64,000 nucleotides of DNA from Panicum virgatum (Eukaryota; Streptophyta; Magnoliopsida; Poales; Poaceae): contig NC_053148.1 in assembly GCF_016808335.1 (NCBI RefSeq), forward strand, positions 47,136,930 to 47,200,929, read 5' to 3'. The stretch's first letter is position 1. The number at the start of each line of letters is the position of its first letter. The notes beneath the pieces are model-generated. The model saw nothing but the letters and a program-made list of their open reading frames with translations, searched no databases and was not told where the DNA came from. Shown here one piece after another: positions 32,590-44,474 of this stretch. A program made the position numbers and the translations under genes.

Positions 32590-35274
32590 ATGATCACTTT
32601 CGTGGACTCGGCGGCCATGGAGCGGGAGCGGGAGAGCGACAAGTGCCTGGACCCACAGCTGTGGCACGCCTGCGCCGGCGGCATGGTCCAGATGCCGCCG
32701 GTGCACTCCAAGGTGTACTACTTCCCGCAGGGCCACGCGGAGCACGCGCAGGGCCCCGTCGACCTCCTCGCCGGCCGGGTCCCGGCCCTCGTCCTCTGCC
32801 GCATCGCCGCCGTCCGCTTCATGGCCGATCCGGACACCGACGAGGTCTTCGCCAAGATCCGCCTCGCCCCCGTCCGCCCCAGCGAGCCGGGCTACGCCGC
32901 CGACGCCGACGACGCCATTGGCGCGGGCGCGCAGGAGGACAAGCCCGCGTCCTTCGCCAAGACGCTCACGCAGTCCGACGCCAACAACGGCGGGGGCTTC
33001 TCCGTGCCGCGCTACTGCGCCGAGACCATCTTCCCGCGGCTGGACTACTCGGCCGATCCCCCCGTCCAGACCGTGCTCGCCAAGGACGTGCACGGCGTGG
33101 TCTGGAAGTTCCGGCACATCTACCGCGGCACGCCCCGCCGCCACCTGCTCACCACGGGGTGGAGCACCTTCGTCAACCAGAAGAAGCTCGTCGCCGGGGA
33201 CTCGATCGTGTTCATGCGGACGGAGAACGGGGACCTCTGCGTCGGCATCCGCCGCGCCAAGAAAGGCGGCATCGGAGGGCCGGAGTTCCTGCACCAGCCG
33301 CCTCCGCCGGGCGGCAACTACGGCGGGTTCTCCATGTTCTTGAGAGGAGAAGAGGACGGCAACAAGATGATGGCCACGAGGGGGAAGGTCAGGGTGCGGG
33401 TGCGGCCGGAGGAGGTCGTCGAGGCGTCTAACCTCGCGGTGAGCGGACAACCGTTTGAGGTTGTCTACTACCCGAGGGCGAGCACGCCGGAGTTCTGCGT
33501 CAAGGCGGGGGCTGTCCGGGCGGCGATGCGCACCCAGTGGTGCGCCGGCATGAGGTTCAAGATGGCCTTTGAGACGGAGGACTCGTCCAGGATCAGCTGG
33601 TTCATGGGTACAGTCTCCGCCGTGCAGGTGGCTGACCCCATCAGATGGCCCAATTCACCTTGGAGGCTTCTTCAGGTAGATCTCCATAACTGTCAATGTC
33701 CTCTCAAGGACGGCATCTATAAATTTCCATCTTATTACACTACTTGATGCTTGCAGAGTTTTTTTTTCTTCTCACAATGCTGATCACTTCATTCACTTGT
33801 TGCAGGTCGCTTGGGATGAACCGGACTTGTTGCAGAACGTGAAGAGAGTGAGCCCATGGTTGGTTGAGCTTGTCTCGAACATGCCGGCCATCCATCTCTC
33901 CCCGTTCTCGCCACCTCGGAAGAAGCTGTGCGTTCCAATGTACCCCGAGCTTCCGCTGGAGGGCCAGTTTCCGACACCGATGTTCCATGGGAGCCCTCTC
34001 GGCCGTGGGGTTGGTCCTATGTGCTATTTCCCGGATGGCACTCCTGCAGGCATACAGGGAGCCAGGCATGCTCAATTTGGTATATCCTTATCAGATCTCC
34101 ACCTCAACAAGCTGCAGTCGAGTCTGTCAGTGTCACCCCGCGGGATCCACCAGCTCGATCACGGCATGCCGCCGAGGATCGCCGCCGGGCTTATCATCGG
34201 CCACCCGGCAGCTCGAGATGACATCTCCTGCTTGCTCACCATCGGCACCCCACAGAACAAGAAGTCGGATGCCAAGAAGGCGCCGCCGCCGCAGCTGATG
34301 CTGTTCGGGAAGCCAATACTCACCGAGCAGCAGATATCGTTAGGTAATGCTGCTGGTGGCTTCCCGCTGTCAGCTCCGAAAAAGAGCCCTTCTGATGACA
34401 ATGCTGAAAAGACAGTGAGCAACTCAGACATTTCGAGCCCTGGAAGCAACCAAGATGGCACGTCCAGTGGAGGAGCCCCACTGCTGTGCCAGGATAACAA
34501 GGCGCTTGATCTCGGGTTGGAGACCGGGCACTGCAAGGTATTCTTGCAGTCGGAGGATGTTGGGCGCACACTTGATCTCTCTGATGTTGGGTCATATGAG
34601 GAGCTGTATCAGAGGCTTGCTGACATGTTTGGCATTGAGAAAGCAGAGTTGACGAGTCATGTTTTCTACCGTGATGCATCTGGGGCACTGAAACACACCG
34701 GAGACAAGCCTTTCAGGTTCGTAGGTTTCTGGATCAAAATGATCGCTTCTGTTCAATCATTAGACTTTGTTTTCGTGAATCAGTTAGATATGCATTTACG
34801 TAGTGTAGCTACTGTCTTTCAAGTTCCCTGATAATTTACGTAGTGATATGCATTTGCTAACCTCGACAAGCTGAGCACAGTGTAGCACGAACATGGAAAT
34901 AGCTGCATTTCTAGTGTTCGTGGCCGTGCTAGACCTTACGATTAGTAAGTACTACATCAGGACACAGTTATCACGAAGTACCAAACTCTAGGAGTTCTTT
35001 CCTTAGAAGCATCCTTATGGTACTTTCACTCAAATTGCTTCAAGCTAGGACTAGGACACATTGCATCCATGCTAGCTGTTGGAGGAGAACCATCATTATC
35101 AAGTCTCATCTTCTGCAAAAAAAAATTTGAAACGAAATCTGAATTCTCACATTGTCCCCTCGGACTATTCTAGTGAACTCACAAATTTTCTGAATGTTTT
35201 GCAGCGAGTTCACGAAAACCGCTCGGAGGCTGACGATACTAACGGACACAAGCAGCGATAGCTTAGCGAGGTAG
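32590..35274 (+). CDS. ARF: Auxin response factor, clade C (ARF10/16/17 type)
   Basis: Transcription factor that binds auxin-response elements in the nucleus; clade C members are generally repressors. Coding exons are 32590-33675, 33806-34716 and 35205-35274 (GT-AG, phases 0 and 2), giving 688 residues, the usual clade C length. The start MITFVDSAAMERERESDKCL is typical of grass clade C proteins and is preferred to an in-frame start 22 codons upstream. The B3 DNA-binding domain spans about 120-224 (FAKTLTQSDANNGGGFSVPR, RHIYRGTPRRHLLTTGWSTF). The flanking dimerisation region is included, with the ARF domain at about 279-385. The middle region is Ser/Pro/Gly-rich, without the Gln-rich stretch of activators. 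A C-terminal PB1-like part (about 575-688) keeps an SEDVGRTLDLS motif and an YEELYQRLADMFGI helix. A miR160 site lies in exon 2. The last intron donor (gttcgt) is weak; retention would replace the final 23 residues. Confidence 0.96.
34048..34068 (+). promoter_or_regulatory. miR160 target site in ARF exon 2
   Basis: The 21-nt site starts AGGCATACAGGGAGCCAGG and ends CA. It is complementary to miR160 at every position except the first site base, opposite the miRNA's 3' terminal nucleotide, so the seed and the central cleavage region are fully paired. It encodes part of the PAGIQGARHA peptide around residue 443. miR160 cleavage of ARF10/16/17 mRNAs is established in plants; regulation of this copy is inferred from the match. 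Confidence 0.95.
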
Positions 35275-37154
35275 GGATGGAGGGGATCGGAGAAGCTCTC
35301 GTCACTTGTACAGCTGGAGGAGCGTGGTGGCAAATTTCCAAGGCAAATTGCCACCTCCAAGCGCTGGTGCAATTTCAAAGAGGAGAGGCAGCTCAGTTTG
35401 TTTTTTCTTTTTTTCCGTCTCGATTGGGGCTCTCCCGGAACGGGACCGGGAGCGCGTGTAGTCCACGACCCGTAATTTCATCGGCAGATTTGCCGGACTA
35501 GCTCTACACTCTATTTGTCGTTTCAAGGTGATCGTCGCGGTTGCGTCTGATCACTGATGATACTGCTGTGTACTCTGCCACCAAACCCGTTGCGTTGCGA
35601 ATGCGATTCCTGAAAAGTTTTGGGAAGGTTTTTGGTTGGTCGGTTTGTCTGTCTGAAATGCTGAAATCTCTGCTATTTTCTGGAATTCTGAAACCTCTGT
35701 TATTTTCTGGAATTCTGATATCTGTACTTGGTTGTCTGAAATGCTTGGGCTATCTACTTGGTTGGCGGAGATGCTGAAATTCAAGATGCTAGTGGGTTTT
35801 TTGCTGGGCCACGGCCCGGGTGGCCTGGGTCGCAGGTCCGCCCCTGAGCACTTGGTTCTCTGAAATGCTGATCTGCTATCTAGTACTGCTCTCTGACCCT
35901 GTCTCACTACCTGTACCTCCAGTAATAAAAGGCATGCCGTGCCGAGGAGAGACCGCACATCAATTTTCATGGTCCATTCCACCACCGCCAGTTGCTGTCG
36001 GTTTGCGCCTTGCTGCCCGGTAAGAATGTCTTTGCCACCGCAGCGGTAGTCAGCCACGTACTGCTGCTTGTCTTGCGCCGCTGCTGCCGGGGGAGATCCT
36101 ACGGAGATCGCGGGGCACATCTATTCATCGCGCGCACTGTTGCGCGCCGATGCGTCGCAGAAGGGGCAGAACAGTCGCTGCAGGTGGGCCCACGTGACTG
36201 TTCTTCTTCCTCCTCTAGCTCGCCGCGGTGATGACCGCCGGATTATGAGTGGGGGTTGCTCGGGGCGGCGCTGGCCACCGGCGGCCTTAGAAGAGGGGGA
36301 GGAGAGCAGAGAAGCCCGGCGGCGGCGGCGAGTTGCTGTGCGGCGGCGGTCGACGGCGGGGACGTCGGCGGCAGTCGAAGGTAGGGGAGACATGCGGTGG
36401 GCCGGCACCGGGTGGGGGAGCGCGGATCCGAGCTGATTAGGGTCGGCTGCGGCGGAGGACGGCGGCGGATGCGCGGGTGGCGGCGCCGGAGCCAGGGGAG
36501 GCGGGGCGCGGCACCGAAAAAGCTTCTGCGATAGCTCCAAGTTAATTCGCGCGAGTTAAAGAATAGACATCATCAGATCGCGGGGGTACTGGGCACGGTG
36601 CACCCCCGGACCAGGAGGAGAGGACCACCCATGGCGACATGCATGGCGTCGATCCGTTGCCCGTTGGTGCATGCCCGGGCCTCGGATACGGCGGAGGCGA
36701 TCACCGATCAGCCAGGCCGCCGTGGTCCGGGACGACGTGTCCTCCCTACCCTTTCACCTTTTACTGCCGCTCCCGTTCTCTGGGGTCTGGGCCAGCCGCG
36801 ATGCCCCTAGGGTCGCGTACAGGCGGCCGTGCTCCTCGCGGACACGGCGTGTGTTGCCGCAGCCGCGGTGATATCTTTCCGCGAGGTGAAAGTACTCTGC
36901 TACGCTCACTTTATATCCTCCCGGATTCGTTTTTTTTTTTGGGAACATCCTCCCGGATTCGTTCGCACGGGTGGAAAGTGTAAAGAGTAGTGGCCGGGGC
37001 GAAAAGAAGGTACGCTCCATCCGTCTGGTATTCCATCCTATAAGGGACGGATTGAATTAGGCTAGGACCACCCGTCCTCGCGCCTCCCGCTGACATGCAC
37101 ACAACCCAGTTCACCAACTAAATTGCACCCAGGAACTCGACTCTGTAAAAATCA
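35275..37154. other. Downstream of ARF: 3' UTR and repeat-like DNA, no gene recognised
   Basis: The first few hundred bases are the likely ARF 3' UTR. Beyond it are short direct repeats (tctggaattctgaaacctct-like near 35680-35720), a possible hAT remnant at 35753-35849 (right end CCGCCCCTG), GC-rich sequence with overlapping ORFs (36060-36540), and a duplicated cctcccggattcgtt near 36918 and 36949. No domain is recognisable. Confidence 0.4.
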
Positions 37155-38069
37155 ATGGCTCCAAACACTTGTAACTCCAATCCAATGGCCCTGGATCGTT
37201 GGCTTCAACGCGTTGAAGCGGACGGAGACGTCCTGAGCCCGCGCGTCGCTCGCCCCTCTGCCGCCCGCGCCCCGCGTTCGAATCCTACCAAAAATGTCGC
37301 TTCTTCTTCCTCCCGGCGGGATCCCGCGCGCCGCCTTCCAATTCCTGCGCCCGCCTCCGCCTCGCCTGCAGCCGGCGCCTCCGGGTCCGCCTCGCCTGCA
37401 GCCGGCGCCTCCGGGTCCGCCGCATCCGCGCCGGCGGCGCCCTCCGCCCTGACGCGCGCCGCTTCCCCCTCTGCCGGACGCCGTGCCCCACGGACCGAGC
37501 GACCTCCGGCCTCCGGGTCCGCTGAGGTCACGGCGGACGGAGGAGGCGAGCAGGAAGGGGAGAGGGAGAAGGGGGGGCCGCCGCGCGGGCCTCCGCCACC
37601 GCCTAGCCGGTGGGCCTACGCCGCCGCAGATCCGCCCGAGGCCGGCCGAGTTCACAGGCGAGCAGATTCGGCGAGGCCGAGGTTGGCCGAGCTCGACGCC
37701 GGCCAAGACCCCTGTGCCCCTCCTCCGGTGTCCCCCTGCGCTCCTCGCAGCCTCCGCGCTCCCTCCACCGCCTCCTCGCCGCGGCGGGGCATGGCGGCCG
37801 CCACTGCGTGCTCCGGCCAGCGCCACTCGCCGGCACCAGCGACCTGCGATGCCTCTCGCCCGCTCCGGCCGCCGCGCGCCCATGCCCTTCGCCCGCGCGG
37901 GCTGCCGCGGCCACCCTTGCCCCCATCGCCAAGCTCCCCAGCTACGGCGCCCGGCTCTAGATCGACGGAGATGGCCGGATTTGGTGGGTCCGGCTCCCCA
38001 GCTACGGTGCCCAGCTCTAGATCGACGGAGATGGCCGGATTGTCTCAGCAGCTTTTGATGGCGGTGTAG
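37155..38069 (+). other. Low-complexity open frame of 304 codons, doubtful gene
   Basis: The frame starts MAPNTCNSNPMALDRWLQRV and becomes Ala/Pro/Arg/Ser-rich with no domain. A 30-bp segment (cctgcagccggcgcctccgg core) is duplicated in tandem near 37362-37420 and a roughly 50-bp segment near 37930-38040. An equally long ORF runs on the opposite strand (37152-38252), typical of GC-rich DNA without selection. It may be captured gene sequence in the Helitron-like element ending at 39641. I assign no function. Confidence 0.25.
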
Positions 38070-39610
38070 GGAGCGTCCGCCGGTGCTCCTTCCCCAGCGG
38101 GCGGAGTCGCTGCCGCGGCCGGAGCGCACAGTTCGGAGGCGCGGCAGCTCAGGCCACCGCCATGGCCAGCCTTGCAGCCCATCGCGGTGGTGTTGGTGGT
38201 CAGCCCTTTGGAACCTGGAATATACATTCCCAGTGAGTGCAATGTACACCATGGTACTGACTTATGATTTGCGTGAGAAGCATTCGAGGTCTTGGAATCG
38301 TAAGACGTAAGCTGACTAAGAATGGAGATCCCTTCTTTCTCAATTCGATTATTTTGTATCAATTTTCCTTCTTTCTTCTTTCGTTCTGTACAAGATTCAG
38401 GGATTGGAGTATGAGCGAGAGCAGGGATCGTGGTTGGCCATCACAATTGAGCTGGGAGAATGATTGAATCATCTACTGGTTTCAGGTACTGATAGGAGAA
38501 TCCTACATCCTCATGATTGAATCATCTAGCTTTCAACGATTTGTGCTCTGACTGAAGCCTTGTGGTAGTTAATACATGCTTACATAAACTTGAATTTTTT
38601 ACTCTAATTCATAAACTAATGGTTCATTGTAGAAATTGTATTTGCTCTTTATTTAATAGTTTCAGATTTGCAAGAATTTTCTTAGGCAATGTACTGGTGA
38701 TAGTCCAATGGCAAGAATTTGGTTAAGCAATTTTACAATCAATTTAGTTTTGGAAATTGACTCCTTGCTCACTATTAGAACCCCATTAGAGGCCATGTCT
38801 CTCTTTTTCATGTGGCTCTGATGAGTTAAGATATTCTGATTGATGGACACTTGCTGCAGATAGGGAGGGAATGGTGAGCTGCCGCTGCAGATAGGGGTCA
38901 ATGGACACTTGCTGCAGATAGGGAATTGTTTCAAACTTTGAAAGAATGGGCAGAAACAATCCATCATTGAAAGAATGAGACCTGCACTAAAATATTCTTA
39001 ATTTTTGAAGTTTACTGGGTCCAAGAGCTAGCAGAACACGAGTTGTGACATGGACCACATGAATATGAGGAAGACATTGACAATTCACCCTTGGTTCAGG
39101 CTTGTGTGGCTACTCTTATTGAGGTAATGGAAGCTCTTTCTTCGAGCACATCAGAAGTAGAAGATGTAGGTGAATGTGTATTCCTTAACATTAGTATATG
39201 CTGTGAGGCACAGACCTTTGTTTATTGGTTGGTTCGGACCTATATCTTTCTACATTCAGTTTCAAAGAGAGTGAAATTATTATATTGCCTTGACATGCTT
39301 TGAAAGGATTATAAAGATAATTTTGAAGGGAGTGCTCAACACCCTGTCAATAATTATTTCAAACTTGAGATGGCATTTACCAATTTAGTGGTACATGTAT
39401 TTCAATAATTATTGTTTTAACTCCCAGCTTGAACTATTGTTTTTTTTGTTTCTTTCAGTTTATCTCACCACTTTGTGCCGAATTATGGAAGGAAGAAAGG
39501 ACAAAAGAATGGCATTCAGAGCAACAATTGAGCAAGCACAACTGGTGAGCCAGATACCATTCTGAGTATAATTATGTGATGCTGCACTTAAATATGTTCA
39601 ATTTTTTTAA
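38070..39610. other. AT-rich DNA between the low-complexity frame and the Helitron-like end
   Basis: Contains short direct repeats (atgattgaatcatcta near 38460 and 38513; acttgctgcagatagggag twice near 38850-38930) and exon-like fragments without recognisable domains. It probably belongs to the Helitron-like element terminating at 39641. Confidence 0.35.
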
Positions 39611-39641
39611 CCCGTAGCGTTAGCACGGGCCAACTTACTAG
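39611..39641 (+). mobile_element. Helitron-like 3' terminus (hairpin plus CTAG)
   Basis: A short stem-loop CCCGTAGCGTTAGCACGGG (39611-39629) is followed after 8 nt by CTAG and then T. This is the Helitron signature: a GC-rich hairpin near the end, a CTRR terminus and insertion before T. The 5' end (TC after A) was not located, so element length and content are unknown; sequence between about 35500 and 39610 is the candidate interior. Confidence 0.6.
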
Positions 39642-39889
39642 TCCTTTTTAACGACCCCTTTGCACGTGTAAAAAGTAGTGCAAAGGTGAAACAGTAAGCA
39701 TACGTCTTTTACTGTGAGAATACTTTCAGAAAAAAGAATAATCCGCACACTGTTTTGCCGTCTGTTTGCTTTGCACGGGAAGCAAAGCAAGCAAGAGGCG
39801 TCCAAAATCAGACGTCGACGCTGCAGCACTGACTGATGAGTTGCACACGGATGAAGTCTATTTACAAAAACATCATATCGAATGTTTGG

Positions 39890-40125
39890 ATATATATGGA
39901 GTACCAAATGAAGTCTATTTACAAAATTTTTTTCACGGATGGACTGTAAATCACGAGACAAATCTAATGAGCCTACTTAATTTATGATTTTCAACAGTGA
40001 TGCTATAGTAACCATCTGTTAATTATGAATTAATTACAATCATTAAATTCGTCTCGCAATTTATAATCCATCTGTACAAAAAGTTTTATAAATAGACTTC
40101 ATTTAATACTTCAAATTAGTAAGAT
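39890..40125. mobile_element. Fold-back MITE (same family as 17030-17312)
   Basis: Arms of about 75 bp at roughly 39897-39975 and 40050-40120 are inverted copies: left aaatgaagtctatttacaaa ... gatggactgtaaatcacgag, right, read inward, aaatgaagtctatttataaa ... gatggattataaattgcgag. The centre carries a tgctatagtaacca motif. Exact ends and TSD are not resolved. Confidence 0.65.
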
Positions 40126-43100
40126 TCTGTCCCCAAGATTCGTGCCGGCTTTACCATTTCAGTCGCGCCGCGGCTGCACTGCTGATTGGTGAGCGTTCAG
40201 AATCTCGGGCGTATCTGCCACGCTCCTCTCGTACGGTCACGCGTTTGATCGGATCTCACTCGCGGACAATTTCTCACGAGCCGGTCGAGCTGCGTGATCG
40301 GTACTAGTACTACGGTACGGCTCTGCGTTCTCGTTACCGGTCGTTATCCTCTTCTGCACGGGTACGGTGAAAAGGTAGAAAGGGAAGGAACTACCCAGCA
40401 GCCAGTACTGAGTACTGGCACGGTGAAACCTCGGCGAATCTACCGCGGGCAGCCGTGTGCCCGCGTCTGTCGCGGACGAGCCTCGCCATCAATGGTGGGC
40501 GTCGCTGTACCGACCTGTACGGAGCATGTGATTCAGAAAACCGCAGGGACGCGTGCGTGCGAACACGCCAGTGCGCCACGCGCACGCACGGTCGTCGCAC
40601 GGGCGCACGGGACAGACCTAGCTAGCCGCCAGTTGGGGCGCCCGCGCGCGCGCCCGGTTGATGATCGAGTACCGCGAGAAGAAGAAGCAATGCGACACGG
40701 CCGGCCGGTGCTAGCTGTTGAATCCCGCGACGTACCGGCTACAGTGGCCGCCGCCCGCCGCGGCGGACGCTGGTCCTGTGGACTCCTGTAGCGCGGTAGC
40801 GTGGCGTGGCCCGCCGGGTCTCTCGTTTTCCAACTCGGCCGGCGTGGACATGCGTGCGTGGCGGCGTGGGTACGTGCCCGCCACCGGTTTGCGTCGCGTG
40901 CGTCGACGGCGATCGGTCTCGTTCTCGTGCGCCGCCCGGCTGGAGGTACGTACGCGCCGCATTGTTTACTGGTCAAAACGACAACCGAGCGAGAGCCGCT
41001 GCTGATCTGACGGCGACGGCGATCGATGACGGATGAGAGAAGCTAGCTGCTAGCCATGCGGCGTGTGCCCATCATCTCATCCGCGCGGGAGAGCCGGCCG
41101 GCCGGCGGCGCGCCCGGCCGTGGTGCGGGGGTTCCGATCCGCCAGGGCCCGGGTAGGTGCTCTCCGTCCTCCGTGGGCGCTGGCGCGCTGTGTGTCGGCG
41201 AGCGCGCGCGTGGTGGCGTGGCGCCCGCCGGCGAGAGTGCCGTCGCTTTCTTGCCCAGCTGGTCTCGACTAGATGTCGTGTCGTCGTGCCCGGATCGGGC
41301 AGCCTAGCTACTAATGGCGCGTTCCTTTCGGCCCTTTGCAAGCTAGCTTAGCTAGCCAGGCTGCTAGCGACGGCCAGAAATGGCGATGTTCTCCCGTGGC
41401 GAGAAAAGGGAACCAAGGGGTAGGGAAAAGCTAGGCTGGGGGATTGATGGACACGGTCACGTGACGGTGCAGGAGATGAAGAGAGATCGACTAGCTGAAA
41501 GTGGGGTGAGGAATCCCCTCGCTTTAATTTGGCAAAGCCGAGTGGTGACAGCGAGCTGAGACCGGCAAATCCGTTCCCGTAGCGGCGATTCTACACCTAC
41601 AAGGACATGCCATGCATGAGCGGTCAGTTTTCTTGCAGTAGTGTAGCATGGATGCTGCACCACACCTACGAGTCCATGCATTCGTCATGGCGCCATCTCA
41701 GGAAGGAAAATAAAGGTAAACCGAGATCAACACATCATGGGATGCCGACATGCCAGATGAACAGCTGCAGTCAGGCTCAGCCAGCCACAGAGTACAGGGT
41801 GCTAGCTTAACTTAACAGCTGGGTAACCACCACCAGCAACCCACATGTCGGATTACTGACCGGTCGTCCAATGGCGCCGGCCGGTCCGGTGTCGCGAGTC
41901 GCGACACGCCAGCACCCAACACCGTCGTCCACGTCTCGAGACCACGCGGACGTCTCTTTCTCTTCGTGGGCATCTCGGGCAGTTGAACAAGCAGGCACGC
42001 AAGAAGGGGGCAGATCAGATTCGTTCCGCCCGCGACACAGGAACACGGACGGGGGCCCGGCCGGCAGCTAGCTAGTGGGATCGGAGTGGCTACCTAGCTT
42101 ATCGCGACAGATTGCGCGCGGCGGGGCATCGTGTGCGCCGCCGTGCGCGGCCGGGCAGCAGCTTGGCGTGCGGATCCCGCCCGCATCCTACTACCAGATC
42201 GCGCGAGCCGATCGAGAAGTCGATGCGGGATGCGGCGGGGCGAGCGGAGGGCTCCGGGCTCCGGCCCGCCGCCGGCTGGCCGGCCGGCTCGCTCGCTCGC
42301 CCGTGCTTCAGTGCTTCTCTCCGGCCGCCGCCGGCGCGCGCGCGCGGCAATCCGCCGTTATACGTACGGCGACGCGTACCCGTGCGTGGCCGGCACGGGC
42401 ACGGCTGCGCGTTCCGTCACAGGAGCGGCCTGGCTACTAGCCACATGCAACAAGTAATAGACGTACACACGTGCGGCGCGGTGCAACGGCGAGTTAGTTC
42501 AATTCATCATATCCACCGTAGTCGTAGTAAGTATGGATTAATTCTTTGTTAGAGGTTTATTTATTTGTGGACTATCGACAAACAAAGTGGTGCTCAGGCA
42601 AGCTAAGGCATACGATGACGAACTAATAATATAAACAAGGCCGCTAGTTTTACGCGACCTAGCTCCTGATCTTGACCAATGCAAAATTCTTTTTTAATAC
42701 TTTAGTATAAAACAAGCCAAGCTGTATATGTAATGTTTATACGATCATCTATCATTCGTGTACACTCACGGACAAACAGGGGCATCTTTTGATTTCACGC
42801 TCATGAATGAAACTGTCACGTCATTGTTGCAAACGTGCACCACGGTCCGCGGCCATTTTTTTTACTAATTAATAGAAACGCCGTGGAATATATTTATTGT
42901 ATTGTATGTATTATATAGGTATAGCAGTACCCGGCCGGCCGGCCGTCACGATGACACATCAAGTATGACATTGGTATGCTATACTACATACAGGTAGATA
43001 GGTAGGTACTGTGCACGTACGATTCCACGAGTACTACCCCTTCTACTCGCTGGCTTGTTAGCTCTTTTCAACGTAGCGTAGGTGTACAATTGTAGAACAG

Positions 43101-43979
43101 GTGATCTGTCAACTCGGCAAAGAAAAGAACAAATAATGCTGCAGTGCTGATACTGTAGCATGCAGATTGTTACTGAAAATAAACATGATGATAAATTATT
43201 CACGTACCGTCCGTATTAGAGACCGCTGAAGCACATCTTTTTCCAATATTGACAGTTTATTGGAAGGAAGGAACTGCAGGAGACGCTTGACAAACACCAC
43301 ACGGCATAATGGCCGGTCAAACCTCGCTAATTATATTGAACCCATCCGATGCACCTAGAAGTCGGCAGTACTCCACGTAATTATGCGGGTAGGGGGATTA
43401 ACGCCGCCACGAGTTTTGATTAGAGCCAGACTAATGATTTAGCCCGCTGCTGGTTGCAAGAATTTTTACTACTCATCTCTCAACCACTTGTATAATGGTT
43501 TAGCTCTTAACCATTAATACATGACATACTTGTTTATCTTACAAAATTTCTTGATTCTGATATCAAAACTGGCTGTAACCTTAGAGCAAGTATAATAATC
43601 TATGTGAAGGAGAGAGAAAGGAGGTGAGAGAACAGAGCGAGCACTTCGCTATGCGCCCGCCCGCAACCGGCGAAAAGGCGTCTCGATTGCGTTGCATGCT
43701 TGCAGCACCTCTGCTGCACCAATACACCACGAGAAGCAATAATTGCTAGCGTGTCCCACTATTATTGACATGGATTACTAGTTATGCTCTTACCGTCTAC
43801 TTCTCTCTCCTCCACATTAGTATTCAGCCTACTTAGAGCTAGGATAATGGTTTCGCCCGTGCGGGGGCGTCTCAGGTTCCAAGTCACGACCTAGTTGTAG
43901 CGGATCCCACAATCATTTAATGGTCTGAGCAGCGGGACGGAGGACGATGACGCACGGTGTGGCTGTCGGCTGTCGCTGC
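40126..43979. other. Intergenic DNA, GC-rich then AT-rich, no gene recognised
   Basis: From 40140 to 42480 the sequence is GC- and CpG-rich with many overlapping ORFs on both strands and no recognisable domain, splice pattern or conserved motif. From 42500 to 43900 it is AT-rich with scattered short palindromes. One agagcaagtataataatcta motif near 43583 resembles the end of a small MITE, but I could not find its partner. Confidence 0.4.
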
Positions 43980-43987
43980 GTTTGCAC

Positions 43988-44466
43988 CAAGGTATAAAAT
44001 CGCGGGCTAAGACGTTTAGCGGATGCTCTTCCAAAAAGCTAAAAGAACTATAGCGAAAGCTATAGCGGAGCTATCTATTTAGCGGTTTGCAAAAAAAATA
44101 TACATAATTTGGCTAATAACATCAGTAATGCAACCAATTTCAACAAATTTTTCATAGCCATACGTCCATAATACATATAAAATTAGAAGCATCATTGGTC
44201 TAACATTCTAAAATAGACTCAACACGTCTCTTGACTGCCTAACTGTGCCCGTGATGCTTTGTCTATGGTCCATCATAGTTATATTGATTCTTTATTTCTT
44301 TTGGCTACATCTTTAACGGAAATAGCGGACATTTATTATTACTAAATCCTATAAAAAAACCTCTATAACGGACATAGCGGACAAATATTGTATAGCGTAG
44401 CGGGAGATCTCTTGAAAAGCTAATAGCGGACAATAGCGAGCTATTAGCGGGCTATTTTGTACCTTG
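43988..44466. mobile_element. 479-bp hAT MITE with 8-bp TSD
   Basis: Left end CAAGGTATAAAATCGCGGGC and right end, read inward, CAAGGTACAAAATAGCCCGC are inverted repeats. A perfect 8-bp duplication GTTTGCAC is at 43980-43987 and 44467-44474. Subterminal regions carry many TAGCGGA/AGCGGACA repeats (44020-44080 and 44320-44450), likely transposase-binding sites. No coding capacity. Confidence 0.88.
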
Positions 44467-44474
44467 GTTTGCAC

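Noticed and set aside
32503..33450. 315-codon ORF antisense to ARF exon 1
   Set aside because: It is the GC-rich antisense shadow of a clearly conserved ARF exon, with no domain of its own.
35753..35849. Possible complete hAT MITE ending CCGCCCCTG
   Set aside because: The right end looks real, but the left TIR is degenerate and no 8-bp TSD matches, so it is mentioned only as a remnant.
37262..37290. GTTCGAATCC motif resembling a tRNA/SINE B box
   Set aside because: No A box at the right distance, no cloverleaf and no poly-A tail; probably chance.
37152..38252. 366-codon minus-strand ORF opposite the low-complexity plus frame
   Set aside because: Low-complexity composition on both strands, internal duplications and no recognisable domain; neither strand is convincingly coding.
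40294..42552. Many ORFs over 100 codons in a GC-rich block
   Set aside because: Several frames on both strands are open at once, as expected from composition; no domain, splice pattern or signal sequence was seen.
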